Shown here: piece by piece, positions 1-9,461 of the stretch
How the letters are laid out: each line of letters opens with the position of its first letter
Numbering within the stretch: the first letter of the stretch is position 1
NCBI RefSeq assembly: GCF_947501225.1
Contig: NZ_CANMUW010000007.1
Span: 124,001 to 188,000 of the forward strand
Direction of reading: 5' to 3'
Length of the DNA stretch: 64,000 nucleotides
From: an uncultured Shewanella sp.
Lineage (GTDB): Bacteria > Pseudomonadota > Gammaproteobacteria > Enterobacterales > Shewanellaceae
The notes under the pieces: model-generated
What the model saw: the letters and a program-made list of their open reading frames with translations, nothing else
What the model was told of the DNA's origin: nothing
Databases searched by the model: none
Program-made: the position numbers and the translations under genes

Positions 1-1328
1 ACTCCGGCTCTATGTAATCCACGATAGAGCAGGCTTGCATTAAGCAGCGCAGAGAGAGAGGTCGCAATAGCTAAACCAACATAGCCAAACGGTATGGCGA
101 AAATAACGTTAAACACCATATTGCTTACCATGGCAATGATGCCATAACGGACAGGTGTCTTGGTGTCTTGTCTTGAGTAATAACCCGGAGCCAGTACCTT
201 TATCAACATAAAGCTGAGCAAACCACTACCGTAAGCCATCAGGCTATACGATGCCATATTTACATCATCGACGGTGAATGCGCCGCGCATAAACAAGACC
301 ATCAGCATCGGCTTAGCCAATAAGATCAAGCCACACATCGCAGGCATACCCAGTAACAGAATCGCTTTTACTCCCCAATCCATGGTTGTTTCAAAGCCCT
401 TCCCTTCATCATTAACATGCTTTTTAGATAAGGCGGGTAAGATCACAGTCGCAATAGCAATACCGAACAGGCCCAGAGGAAACTCGAGCAAACGGTCAGA
501 ATAGTAGAGCCAACTTATCGATCCCGTCATCAGGTAACTGGCAATAAAGGTGTCAAATAACAAGTTGATCTGAGAAACAGAGACCCCAAAGATTGCCGGT
601 AACATCAGGGTCCTGATTCTGATGACTCCGGGATGAGTCCACCCCCAGGATGGTTTAACTAAGGCTTTCTCTTTAAACAGAAAGGGGAGTTGAAACAGAA
701 ACTGTATTAAACCACCGAAGAATACCCCCAGCGCCAAACCTATCTCAGGCTGTTCAAGCTGTGGCGCAATGAACAGCGCAGCACTGATAATGGCGATATT
801 TAAAAATACAGGCGTAAAAGCCGAAACCGCAAATCGGCCTCGGGTATTCAGAATGGAGCCAGCCAACGCAGTGAAGGTGATAAACCACAGATATGGGAAG
901 GTGATTTTTAACAGCAGTGAAGCTAACTCAAACTTTTCACCACTTGGCTCATCGTTTATCCAGGCAACAAACCACCCATTACCAAACAGAGCAATCAAAA
1001 CCGGTGAGGCAAGAACACCAACCAGAGTCACAATACTAACGAGTACGCCTAATGTCCCTGAGACTTTAGCGATCAGCTGCCGAACCTGTTCATCGGACTC
1101 CTTTTGCTGATACTCGGTGAACACAGGCACAAATGCCTGAGCAAAGGCCCCTTCGGCAAACAAGCGTCTTAAGAAGTTCGGAATTTTATTCGCCAGGATG
1201 AACACATCGGCGCCGCTACCGGCCCCCATCAAGTTGGCAATAACGACATCCCTAACCAAACCTAAGATACGGGAAACTAAGGTCATAGCACTAACGATAA
1301 TGCCTGACTTAACTAATTTTTTACTCAA
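1..1328 (-). CDS. murJ: Lipid II flippase MurJ (MviN), C-terminus cut by window edge
   Basis: Polytopic inner-membrane protein that flips the peptidoglycan precursor lipid II across the membrane. The minus-strand translation starts MSKKLVKSGIIVSAMT and continues with the family signature SRILGLVRDVVIANLMGAG, followed by repeated hydrophobic helices. The frame is open to base 1, so about 442 codons are present and the last part of the protein lies outside. The start is a TTG at 1328-1326, chosen because AGGGGG lies just upstream and the residues match the MurJ N-terminus. It is divergent from rpsT, as in many gammaproteobacteria. Confidence 0.93.
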   Translation of the reverse strand, partial: MSKKLVKSGIIVSAMTLVSRILGLVRDVVIANLMGAGSGADVFILANKIPNFLRRLFAEGAFAQAFVPVFTEYQQKESDEQVRQLIAKVSGTLGVLVSIVTLVGVLASPVLIALFGNGWFVAWINDEPSGEKFELASLLLKITFPYLWFITFTALAGSILNTRGRFAVSAFTPVFLNIAIISAALFIAPQLEQPEIGLALGVFFGGLIQFLFQLPFLFKEKALVKPSWGWTHPGVIRIRTLMLPAIFGVSVSQINLLFDTFIASYLMTGSISWLYYSDRLLEFPLGLFGIAIATVILPALSKKHVNDEGKGFETTMDWGVKAILLLGMPAMCGLILLAKPMLMVLFMRGAFTVDDVNMASYSLMAYGSGLLSFMLIKVLAPGYYSRQDTKTPVRYGIIAMVSNMVFNVIFAIPFGYVGLAIATSLSALLNASLLYRGLHRAG

Positions 1329-1505
1329 AAAACCCCCTGAATCGAGCAAAACAGTTCAGGTGAGTAGTCTCAAAAAATTGATTTTCCCCCTGTCACCTTC
1401 CAGCAATAACTGCTAGAATTGCGCACCATATTACACGAGTTAGGTTGAAGATAGCCAAGTTGATTGGATTAATTTGTCTTTAAGATAAAGATTCAATTAT
1501 TGTCA

Positions 1506-1534
1506 TTGACAAAGTGACAAAAATAGGGCATATT
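1506..1534 (+). promoter_or_regulatory. Sigma70-type promoter of rpsT
   Basis: A perfect -35 box TTGACA (1506-1511) and a -10-like CATATT (1529-1534) are separated by 17 bases. They lie 41 bases before the rpsT start. The spacing and position fit a strong housekeeping promoter. The start site itself is inferred. Confidence 0.6.
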
Positions 1535-1574
1535 CCCGACCTTTAAAATATCTAACCCTTTTAGGAGTTGCACC

Positions 1575-1841
1575 TTGGCTAATAGCAAGTCTGCAAAGAA
1601 GCGCGCGCTTCAATCTGAAAAGCGTCGTCAGCATAACGCTAGCCGTCGCTCAATGTTACGTTCATACGTAAAGAAAGTTATCGTAGCTATCCATGCTGGC
1701 GATCACGCAGCGGCGACTGAAGCATTTAATGCTGCACAACCAATCCTTGACCGTATGGCGACTAAAGGCCTTATTCACAAGAATAAAGCTGCCCGTCATA
1801 AGGCTCGTTTAAACACCAGAATCAAGGCACTTGCTGCTTAA
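1575..1841 (+). CDS. rpsT: 30S ribosomal protein S20
   Basis: Small-subunit primary rRNA-binding protein of 88 residues, starting [18 protein letters not shown] and very rich in Lys and Arg, as expected for S20. The start codon is TTG at 1575 with AGGAG at 1563-1567. E. coli rpsT also starts with UUG, where the weak start takes part in translational autoregulation; the same may hold here (inference). The gene is monocistronic, with its own promoter upstream and an intrinsic terminator downstream. Confidence 0.98.
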   Translation: MANSKSAKKRALQSEKRRQHNASRRSMLRSYVKKVIVAIHAGDHAAATEAFNAAQPILDRMATKGLIHKNKAARHKARLNTRIKALAA

Positions 1842-1860
1842 TTCTTAGTTTAACGATTAA

Positions 1861-1886
1861 AAAACCGGCTCAGGCCGGTTTTTTTA
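1861..1886 (+). terminator. Intrinsic terminator of rpsT
   Basis: Stem AACCGGC / GCCGGTT (1863-1869 with 1874-1880) around a TCAG loop, followed by a run of T. It begins about 20 bases after the rpsT stop codon. Confidence 0.9.
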
Positions 1887-2123
1887 TGTCTGCTTTTTAC
1901 CTTTACGATACCTATCTGGCTAATTAGCTGATCAGTTTTGAACCATTGTTGCTTATTTAAATTATGACCCATTGATAAATGAATGGCGATTCACTCTCGA
2001 GTCAATGCAAAACGGAAGTGGAAGGCTGACAGGCGCAACTACTCAGTAGAGTTGGTATTATAAAACTCAGGTAAAAAAACTGACAAAATCAGTTAACTTT
2101 GTCAGTTGAATGCAACAATATCC

Positions 2124-2420
2124 CTAGTGGCAGTAGATATTATTCAGCAGCTTGATAATTTCAGACACCTCTTTACTCTTCAAAGAGTAAAAAACCGTTT
2201 GAGCTTCCTTACGGGTCTCTACTAAATTATCTTTCCGTAGCCAGGCTAAATGTTGAGACAGGGCAGACTGGCTTAGTCCCAATTTCTTATTCATTTCACC
2301 AACACACATCTCTCCTTCACTAAGAAGGTAACATAGGATAAAGAGACGGCGTTCATTCGCCAAAGCTTTTAACATCACAACGGCATGGTCTGCCCGCTGC
2401 TGCATTAATTCAATATTCAT
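2124..2420 (-). CDS. ArsR/SmtB-family winged-helix regulator, HlyU-like
   Basis: Small DNA-binding repressor-type protein of about 98 residues. It has a winged-helix core with recognition-helix region LSQSALSQHLAWLRKDNLV, followed by TRKEAQTVFYSL. This closely resembles Vibrio HlyU, a redox- or sulfide-responsive ArsR-family activator/derepressor. Cysteines are present in the segment GEMCVGEM and near the C-terminus (NIYCH), and could be sensing residues (inference). A TTG nine bases further upstream is in frame, but the ATG at 2420 sits better behind AGGAG. The gene stands alone, divergent from the peptidase gene, and its target is unknown. I withhold the symbol hlyU because orthology cannot be tested here. 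Confidence 0.8.
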   Translation of the reverse strand: MNIELMQQRADHAVVMLKALANERRLFILCYLLSEGEMCVGEMNKKLGLSQSALSQHLAWLRKDNLVETRKEAQTVFYSLKSKEVSEIIKLLNNIYCH

Positions 2421-2555
2421 TACTCGCAAATTCTCCTAAAACAATCCCCGCCACTAATATAGCGTTGCCTTACAGATATAGTCGGGACATAAAGCACACT
2501 TTTTGCTAGATTGTTTTCAAAAATGGGACATAAGTAATAAAAACAAAGGAAACTT

Positions 2556-3989
2556 ATGAAAAACTATCGTCGTACCCTGCTCATAGGCCTAATTTTTTCA
2601 GGGTTGATGGGTTGCCAAAATACCCGGTTAGAAGAACCAAATATAAAAATAACCAAACAGTTACAGCAAGACGCACTAAGCTCCCCTCTCGCCTATGATC
2701 TTGTCGAATCACTCACCGTTGAAGTCGGCCCCAGACTCGCCGGCAGCAATAAAGACCTTATGGCCGTTCGCTGGGCTGAAAACAGATTAATTAAACTGGG
2801 GTTCGATAGAGTTTACAAGGAACCCGTCCAGGTTCCAGTGTGGTCAAGGGGGGAAGCCAAAGCCAGGGTTGTGTCACCTTTTTCCCAGCCTCTGGTTATC
2901 ACAGCGCTCGGAGGAAGCATAGCAACCCCGGAAGGAGGAATAAGAGCACCAATTATAAGGTTTGACACGCTAGATGCACTAAAACAGGCCAATAAGAGGG
3001 ATATCCAGGGCAAAATAGTATTTATCGATCATATCACCGAGCGCCATAAGACGGGAAAAGGTTATGGGAAAACCGTAGGCGGCCGCTCCAGAGGGGCGAT
3101 TACGGCATCAGAGAAAGGCGCCGTAGCTATAGTGATCCGCTCGATCGGGACCGACCATGACAGGATGGCTCATACCGGAATGATGAGGTATAAGGAGGGT
3201 GTGGCAAAGATCCCGGCCGCGGCAATGTCAAATCCCGATGCCGACCTCATTAATCAGATGCTGAAACGAGATCCTGACGTAATACTCGATCTTTTCATGA
3301 CACCGCAGAGCCATGGTTTTGCGACCTCTTACAATGTTATTGCCGAAGTAACCGGTAGTAGCAAACCCGATGAGATAGTACTGATTGGCGCCCATTTAGA
3401 CTCATGGGATGAAGGTACCGGCGCTATCGATGACGGCGCCGGTGTAGCTATAGTGACCGCAGCAGGGAAGTTGATTCAAGATCTGCCAGTTAAGCCCGCC
3501 AGGACGGTTCGGGTGGTACTGTTTGCTGCCGAAGAGGTCGGCCTCGTTGGCGGAAAAGCTTACGCTAAGGCTCACAGGGCCGAGTTAGACAAACACTATA
3601 TCGCTGCCGAATCAGACTTTGGTGCCGGACGAATCTACCAGATAGATTACCGGGTAAACCAGAGCGCATTAGAGGCTATCCAGGAGGTGACCAGACCAAT
3701 GATTAGCAATGGGGTTACGCTGGGAAGTAATACGGCCTCAGGCGGTCCTGATGTCTCTATGCTACCAAAACAGGGGGTGCCAGTAGCTTCATTAAGACAG
3801 GATGGTCATGATTACTTTGATTACCACCATACTCCAAATGACACTCTGGACAAAATAGACCCTAAGGCATTACAACAAAACGTTGCGGCCTATGCACAAT
3901 TTGCTTACCTGATGGCTCAGTCAGAAGTTGAACTAAGGCCCATAACAACCGGCTCTAAGGCCAAGCCGGTTATTATTGAAGCCAAATAG
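2556..3989 (+). CDS. M28-family zinc aminopeptidase/carboxypeptidase, lipoprotein
   Basis: Predicted exported zinc peptidase of 477 residues. The N-terminus is a lipoprotein signal with lipobox LMGC (cysteine about residue 20), so it is likely membrane-anchored. A protease-associated-type insert occupies roughly residues 120-250. The M28 catalytic core follows, with visible zinc-ligand motifs HLDSWDEGTGAIDDGAG, FAAEEVGLVGG (general base Glu) and a terminal YHHTPNDTLDKID. The organisation resembles bacterial carboxypeptidase-Q-like M28 enzymes. AAAGGA lies ahead of the ATG. Substrate specificity cannot be read from sequence. Confidence 0.9.
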   Translation: MKNYRRTLLIGLIFSGLMGCQNTRLEEPNIKITKQLQQDALSSPLAYDLVESLTVEVGPRLAGSNKDLMAVRWAENRLIKLGFDRVYKEPVQVPVWSRGEAKARVVSPFSQPLVITALGGSIATPEGGIRAPIIRFDTLDALKQANKRDIQGKIVFIDHITERHKTGKGYGKTVGGRSRGAITASEKGAVAIVIRSIGTDHDRMAHTGMMRYKEGVAKIPAAAMSNPDADLINQMLKRDPDVILDLFMTPQSHGFATSYNVIAEVTGSSKPDEIVLIGAHLDSWDEGTGAIDDGAGVAIVTAAGKLIQDLPVKPARTVRVVLFAAEEVGLVGGKAYAKAHRAELDKHYIAAESDFGAGRIYQIDYRVNQSALEAIQEVTRPMISNGVTLGSNTASGGPDVSMLPKQGVPVASLRQDGHDYFDYHHTPNDTLDKIDPKALQQNVAAYAQFAYLMAQSEVELRPITTGSKAKPVIIEAK

Positions 3990-4008
3990 ACAAGTAACTT
4001 TTCTCATA

Positions 4009-4036
4009 AAAAAAGCAGCCTTTGGCTGCTTTTTTA
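4009..4036. terminator. Bidirectional terminator between the M28 peptidase gene and yaaA
   Basis: Stem AAAGCAGCC / GGCTGCTTT around a TTT loop, with A-run on one side and T-run on the other. It can serve both convergent genes. Confidence 0.85.
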
Positions 4037-4058
4037 ATTTTTCCGACCAGGAGAGAGA

Positions 4059-4832
4059 CTACTGCTCTTCCCGTTTGAAAACAGGAGCCAGCTCAGTCGA
4101 CTCGGCCTCACAATAGTAATACCCGGCAGCATCAAACTCATTAAGCCCGGCAAGAGTCGAAATATTATTATCAAGAATGTATCTCACCATCATGCCCCTG
4201 GCACGTTTAGCGAAGAAACTGATCACCTTATACTGGCCGTTCTTCCTGTCTTTAAATACCGGGGTGATCAAATCTCCCTTTATCTGTTTAGGTTTTACAG
4301 CCTTAAAATACTCATTGGATGCAAGGTTCACAACAATTTGATCACCCTGCTCTGCCAGAGCCAGATTCACCTCTTCGGTGATCGTATCCCCCCAAAACTG
4401 ATACAGGTTACTCCCTCTTGCGTTGGATAAACGTGTTCCCATCTCGAGACGATAGGGCTGCATCAGATCTAAGGGTCTGAGTAAACCATATAATCCCGAT
4501 AGTATTCTTAGATGCTTCTGCGCACGCGCTATGGTCTGCGGCGACATGGAGTCGGCATCCAGCCCCGTATAAACATCACCACGAAAAGCATACATGGCCT
4601 GCTTAGCATTATCGGTAGAAAACTGTGGGCTCCAGCTTGCGAAACGCGCCGCATTCAAGCCGGCAATCTTGTCACTCACCTTCATCAGGGATGCGATATC
4701 TGACGGAGTTAGCTTACGACACTCCTCTATCAGCTGCTCACTGTGTTGAACTAACCTAGGTAAAGTATGCTCGCTTGTGCCCGCTTCATTCTCATAATCT
4801 AATGTTTTTGCTGGTGAAACTAAAACTAACAT
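4059..4832 (-). CDS. yaaA: Peroxide stress protein YaaA (UPF0246/DUF328)
   Basis: Cytosolic protein of 257 residues, the usual family length. Diagnostic stretches are the N-terminal [14 protein letters not shown], the segment [22 protein letters not shown], and a Lys/Arg-rich C-terminal part ([16 protein letters not shown]). In E. coli YaaA limits free iron and Fenton damage during H2O2 stress and belongs to the OxyR response. No OxyR site was identified here. It appears monocistronic. Confidence 0.95.
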   Translation of the reverse strand: MLVLVSPAKTLDYENEAGTSEHTLPRLVQHSEQLIEECRKLTPSDIASLMKVSDKIAGLNAARFASWSPQFSTDNAKQAMYAFRGDVYTGLDADSMSPQTIARAQKHLRILSGLYGLLRPLDLMQPYRLEMGTRLSNARGSNLYQFWGDTITEEVNLALAEQGDQIVVNLASNEYFKAVKPKQIKGDLITPVFKDRKNGQYKVISFFAKRARGMMVRYILDNNISTLAGLNEFDAAGYYYCEAESTELAPVFKREEQ

Positions 4833-4881
4833 CCCTTATCCTCTATTGGTTCATCTCTATCTATGATACGCAGCGCCCCAT

Positions 4882-4912
4882 AAAAAAACCACGCAAATTC
4901 GCGTGGTTTTTT
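4882..4912 (-). terminator. Intrinsic terminator downstream of the AGCS symporter gene
   Basis: Stem AACCACGC / GCGTGGTT (4887-4894 with 4901-4908), flanked by A and T runs. It lies about 50 bases past the symporter stop codon. Confidence 0.85.
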
Positions 4913-4960
4913 AGATTGTGCTAATCCGTTCTGTCGAACATCAGCTCAATAACCTTATAC

Positions 4961-6418
4961 TCAGTTACGCTCAGGCGAAGACTCAGCCGAACTGTTTTCC
5001 TTCATCACCCATATCCCCTCCTCAAGCTCATCAATCTCAGGGAATTGAGCACTATCAAAGGTAGGGGTTAATCCCGCCTTCAACTGGCGTTCATAATCTT
5101 TTATCACCGCAAAAGCCACTTTAGATAACATCACAATAGCGATGATATTAACCAGAGCCATCAGCCCCATAGAGACATCGGCAAAATTCCAAACCAGATT
5201 CAATGAAGCAACAGACCCGGCCATGACCATAGCAAGTACCAATGCACGGAAAACATACATCACCTTCTTGCTCTGAGTCAGGAACATAACGTTACTTTCT
5301 GCATAGCTATAATTAGCAATGATTGATGAGAAGCAGAACAGGATGATCGCAAAGGCAATAAAATAGGCAGACCATCCTCCCAACTCATTAGTCAAAGCCA
5401 GTTGCAGAAGACCAATCCCCTGTTGGCCATCTGGGTTATTCAGCACTCCGGATAGCATAATAATCGCAGCCGAAGCAGTACAGATAACCAATGTATCGAC
5501 AAATACACCTATCATCTGTACAAAGCCTTGTGATGCCGGATGGTTCGGATTAGGCGTCGCCGATGCAGCAATATTAGCCGCGCTCCCCATACCCGCTTCA
5601 TTTGAAAACAGACCACGGGCAATACCGGCCATCATGGCTCCCATTGCGCCACCGGCAGCCTCTTCCCATCCCAAAGCACTCTTTACAATCAGCGAAATTG
5701 CCGCCGGCACCTGATCTATGTTTATCACCAGTACCACAACAGCAATAAGCAGATAAGCAACAGCCATAATAGGTACAATAAGCTCCGACGCTCTGGCCAC
5801 CTTCTTCAAACCACCACAGATGATGTATGCAGAAGTCAGCATAATGACGATACCGATAGCAGCCTTATCGAAACCGAAAGCATTATTAAGGGCATCGGTC
5901 ATGGTATTGGCTTGCGCCGCATTAAATGCGAAACCAAATGCGATAATAAGTAAGATAGAGAAGATAGTCCCCATCCAACGCTTACCCAGACCTCGTTCCA
6001 TATAGTAAGCGGGACCGCCACGATACTGTCCCTCACTATCTTTAACCTTATAAACCTGGGCCAGAGTCGACTCTATAAATGCGGTCGCCATCCCTAAAAG
6101 TGCAATCAACCACATCCAGAAGATGGCACCTGCACCACCTACTGTAATAGCTACGGCAACACCGGCCATGTTACCCGTGCCGACGCGTGCGGCCATAGAG
6201 GTACAAAAAACCTGGAATGAAGATATTCCATCAGTTTTATTGCGCCCCTTAACGACAAGTTTGGCGCCATGGCCAAAAAGGCGGAACTGGATGAAGCCGA
6301 GACGAAGTGTGAATAGTATACCGGCAGCTACCAGTACATATATAAGTACGCTGCCCCACAGTAAGCCATTTATGGCATCTACCGCAGATTCAATAGCGTT
6401 AAGCAGAGTCTCAAACAT
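4961..6418 (-). CDS. Alanine/glycine:cation symporter (AGCS family)
   Basis: Inner-membrane sodium- or proton-coupled transporter for small neutral amino acids, 485 residues with about ten hydrophobic segments. Family motifs visible include TLRLGFIQFRLFGH near the N-terminus, GTGNMAGVAVAITVGGAGAIFWMW, RGGPAYYMERGLG, and GIARGLFSNEAGMGSAAN. This is the AlsT/DagA/YaaJ group. The cytoplasmic tail is acidic. It is transcribed alone, divergent from xfp, and shares the 400-base regulatory region holding a CRP-type site. The exact amino acid carried cannot be assigned. Confidence 0.93.
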   Translation of the reverse strand: MFETLLNAIESAVDAINGLLWGSVLIYVLVAAGILFTLRLGFIQFRLFGHGAKLVVKGRNKTDGISSFQVFCTSMAARVGTGNMAGVAVAITVGGAGAIFWMWLIALLGMATAFIESTLAQVYKVKDSEGQYRGGPAYYMERGLGKRWMGTIFSILLIIAFGFAFNAAQANTMTDALNNAFGFDKAAIGIVIMLTSAYIICGGLKKVARASELIVPIMAVAYLLIAVVVLVINIDQVPAAISLIVKSALGWEEAAGGAMGAMMAGIARGLFSNEAGMGSAANIAASATPNPNHPASQGFVQMIGVFVDTLVICTASAAIIMLSGVLNNPDGQQGIGLLQLALTNELGGWSAYFIAFAIILFCFSSIIANYSYAESNVMFLTQSKKVMYVFRALVLAMVMAGSVASLNLVWNFADVSMGLMALVNIIAIVMLSKVAFAVIKDYERQLKAGLTPTFDSAQFPEIDELEEGIWVMKENSSAESSPERN

Positions 6419-6610
6419 AATTTAATTGTTATCCCCATGACAAAAGCGGACTGGCAAAAACTGCCCAGACCGGGTTTGACTTTAAATTTCCTTCCCAATT
6501 TGATCAAAGAATATCGGCGAGATTATCTTTTAGAATTGTCCTTTCATGATTTTTACACCATGCCCGCCGAATTCGATGCAGCAAAATAGCACAGCCCCAA
6601 AAAATAGCCA

Positions 6611-6626
6611 TGTGACATAGATCACA
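6611..6626. promoter_or_regulatory. CRP-type binding site between alsT-like gene and xfp
   Basis: TGTGACATAGATCACA is an exact match to the CRP consensus half sites TGTGA-N6-TCACA. It sits 218 bases before the xfp start and 193 bases before the symporter start, in an AT-rich region of about 426 bases (6419-6844) with no other gene. Either or both divergent genes could be controlled. In Shewanella CRP is a main regulator of anaerobic respiration and carbon metabolism (established knowledge). Confidence 0.75.
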
Positions 6627-6844
6627 TTTAAGCATTTAGATAACACTAGAATCACAGAGATAAACAATACTAAATTACTGTTGTAACTGATTCAACAAAG
6701 GATTTACTCGCTTTCTGGCAAAATTTAAGAAATTTAATAACTTTACTGAAATAAGATATAGAACACATTTTTGTAATAAAATTACAAATATAGTACCGAA
6801 TATGAGCTTGGTTAACTTTTTGCTTACTATAAATGGGGTTATTT

Positions 6845-9211
6845 ATGTCACAACAGCAAGAGATCAGCGCACTAAAGAAATTGGTAAGAGCAACTAACTT
6901 CTTAGCAACTTCGCAAATCTATCTAAAGAATAACGTACTGCACAAGCGTGCACTTTCGCACTCAGACATTAAGCCTAGACTACTGGGTCACTGGGGTACC
7001 TGCCCTGGTATCAACTTTGTCTACGCTCACGTCAACCGTCTAATTGTCAAAAACAACCGTTCATTCGTCTACCTTGTAGGCCCAGGTCACGGTTTCCCTG
7101 CAGTACAAGCTAACCTATTCATGGAAGGCTCTCTAAGTCACTACTACCCAGATGTTATTCCATACAATGAAGATGGTATCACGGATATCTGTCAGAAGTT
7201 CTCTGCAGCCTACGGTTACCCTTCACATGCTAACCCTGAAGCACCTGGACAGATTCTAGAAGGTGGTGAGCTCGGTTACTCACTTTCAGTTGCCTGGGGT
7301 GCGGTACTGGATAATCCTGATCTGATCGCTGCTTGTTTAGTCGGTGACGGTGAGTCTGAAACAGGTCCACTTGCCGCTTCCTGGTACGCTAACCGTTTAG
7401 TCGATCCGGCAACTAACGGTGCAGTACTGCCTATCGTTCATATCAACGGTTATAAGATCTCTGGTCCGACTCGCATGGGTCGTATGAGCCACGAAGAACT
7501 TGACCTTGAATTCCGTGGTCTTGGCTACCACCCAATCATCGTCGATGATGAGCTGGAAGAAGATGTATACGTTCAGATGGCAAATGCCATGGACAAATCT
7601 TATGAGATGATCACCGATATCCAGACACGTGCACGTGCCGGTGAAGATATTGTTAAGCCACGCTGGCCTGTCATCCTGATGCGTACCGCTAAAGGTTGGA
7701 CCGGTACCGCCGAATACGATGGTAAGAAGCTTGAAGGCAACTGTGACTCTCACCAGGTTATCGTAAACAAGTGTGCTACCGACAAGGGGCACCTGAAAGC
7801 CCTAAATGACTGGTTAGCAAGCTATAAGTTCGATGAACTATACACAATCAATGACAAAGGTGAGCTGATCTTCGATGAAGAGATCCAGTCTCTGCTTCCT
7901 CCAAAAGATCTATGCTGTGGTCGTCAACACCTGAGCTACGGTGGTGAAGTGGTTCGTGCTCTTGCAAACCCGGATCTGTCTAAACTCGCTTATGGTGCAG
8001 AAACCCCTCGCGGTACACGCGGCCTGTCTATGTACAAGATGGGTGAGTGGATGCGCGATGCAATGAAACTCAACCGTGACCAGCGTAACCTGCGTATCTT
8101 CAGCCCGGATGAAACATACTCTAACCAGCTTCAAGCCGTGTTTGAAGAGACTGACAGAGCATGGACATGGCCAATCGAAGAGTGGGACGATGATATGGCC
8201 CGTGACGGTCGCGTCATCGAGCTACTATCTGAGAACTTGCTGTTCGGTATGATGCATGGCTACACGGTAACGGGTCGTCACGCGATGTTCCCAACTTATG
8301 AGTCATTCTCTCAAGTTGTTTCTTCGATGGCTGACCAATACTGTAAGTATGTATATGCGAGCCAGGGTGTACACTTCCGTAAGCCTGTACCATCTTGCAA
8401 CGTAGTCCTGTCGTCGCTGCTTGAACGTCAGGATCACAACGGTTACTCGCATCAGAACCCATCATTCCTGGGCGCTATGCTTGAGAAACATCCTAAGATT
8501 ATCTCAGCATACCTACCTGCAGACGGTAACAGCACTCTGGTTTACACCGAGCGTGCCTACGCAGACCGTGATAAGTTAAACATCCTGGTAGCCGGTAAGA
8601 AAGAGCTGCCACAGTGGTTGACACTGGATGAAGCGCGTAAGCAAGCTAAAGACGGTGTCATGGTTTGGGACTTCGCTTCAGATGAAAACCCAGACGTTGT
8701 ACTTGTAGGTTGTGGTGATTACGTGACTCAGGAAGCTATGGCTTCTCTGGTACTAATCAGAGAGTTACTACCTCGCGTTCGTATCCGTTTCGTCAGTGTT
8801 ACTGAATTAACCAGCAGCGGTCTTGGTAGCCTTGAGTTCCAAAGCAAGCCTTGGTTGATGGATGAAGTATTCACAGCCGATAAGGGTGTTGTCTTCAACT
8901 ACCACGGTTACCCGAACACCATCAAGAAGCTGGTATTCGATTACAAGGGCAGCGAGCGCTTCAGAATTAAGGGTTACGAAGAGGAAGGTTCTACTACGAC
9001 TCCATTCGACATGGGTGTTCGTAACGGTACTTCACGTTACCACTTAGTTATCGATATGGCTTACAAGCTGTTCCAACAAGGTGTTATCGATGAGACTCAG
9101 CACGTTGCAATCACAACAGATATGCTGCAGCGTCTGGTAGACCACAGAAACTACATCAAGGCTAACGGTGTAGACCCTGTTAGCATTGAAAACTGGGTAT
9201 GGACTCGATAG
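6845..9211 (+). CDS. xfp: Xylulose-5-phosphate/fructose-6-phosphate phosphoketolase
   Basis: Thiamine-diphosphate enzyme that splits xylulose-5-P, or fructose-6-P, with phosphate to give acetyl-phosphate plus glyceraldehyde-3-P or erythrose-4-P. It has about 788 residues, the normal length. Visible motifs are LGHWGTCPGINFVYAH (residues about 47-62), GPGHGFPA, the ThDP site GDGESETGPLAASWYANR (about 165), and SHQNPSFLG in the C-terminal half. An ATG at 6833 is in frame, but GGGG at 6835-6838 places the better start at 6845. Codons are highly biased to preferred ones (CGT, GGT, CTG), suggesting strong expression. tal and pgi lie just downstream, which would feed it fructose-6-P. Confidence 0.95.
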   Translation: MSQQQEISALKKLVRATNFLATSQIYLKNNVLHKRALSHSDIKPRLLGHWGTCPGINFVYAHVNRLIVKNNRSFVYLVGPGHGFPAVQANLFMEGSLSHYYPDVIPYNEDGITDICQKFSAAYGYPSHANPEAPGQILEGGELGYSLSVAWGAVLDNPDLIAACLVGDGESETGPLAASWYANRLVDPATNGAVLPIVHINGYKISGPTRMGRMSHEELDLEFRGLGYHPIIVDDELEEDVYVQMANAMDKSYEMITDIQTRARAGEDIVKPRWPVILMRTAKGWTGTAEYDGKKLEGNCDSHQVIVNKCATDKGHLKALNDWLASYKFDELYTINDKGELIFDEEIQSLLPPKDLCCGRQHLSYGGEVVRALANPDLSKLAYGAETPRGTRGLSMYKMGEWMRDAMKLNRDQRNLRIFSPDETYSNQLQAVFEETDRAWTWPIEEWDDDMARDGRVIELLSENLLFGMMHGYTVTGRHAMFPTYESFSQVVSSMADQYCKYVYASQGVHFRKPVPSCNVVLSSLLERQDHNGYSHQNPSFLGAMLEKHPKIISAYLPADGNSTLVYTERAYADRDKLNILVAGKKELPQWLTLDEARKQAKDGVMVWDFASDENPDVVLVGCGDYVTQEAMASLVLIRELLPRVRIRFVSVTELTSSGLGSLEFQSKPWLMDEVFTADKGVVFNYHGYPNTIKKLVFDYKGSERFRIKGYEEEGSTTTPFDMGVRNGTSRYHLVIDMAYKLFQQGVIDETQHVAITTDMLQRLVDHRNYIKANGVDPVSIENWVWTR

Positions 9212-9243
9212 AGACCAAGCTAGAATCATAACTTGATACGACT

Positions 9244-9273
9244 AAGTGCACTCATTTGAGTGCACTTTTTTTT
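9244..9273 (+). terminator. Intrinsic terminator of xfp
   Basis: Perfect 11-bp stem AAGTGCACTCA / TGAGTGCACTT (9244-9254 with 9257-9267), then a run of T. Confidence 0.93.
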
Positions 9274-9461
9274 GCCTGAAACCTCAGAATTAATGCTGAA
9301 AAACAAGTGAATAACCAACAATAAGCTTGAACAGCAGCGCAAGGACGATGGATAATATTACCAACCGGCAAAATTACCAAAGGATCCCCTACCCAAGTGC
9401 TGGTCGTGTTTTATCCTACGGTAAAACAGCATGGGGAACGGTAAACATAAAAGGAATTAAG

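Noticed and set aside
9327..9461. 45-codon N-terminal extension of the OmpA-family protein
   Set aside because: The signal peptide begins at 9462 with AAGGA correctly placed; the upstream residues are not protein-like.
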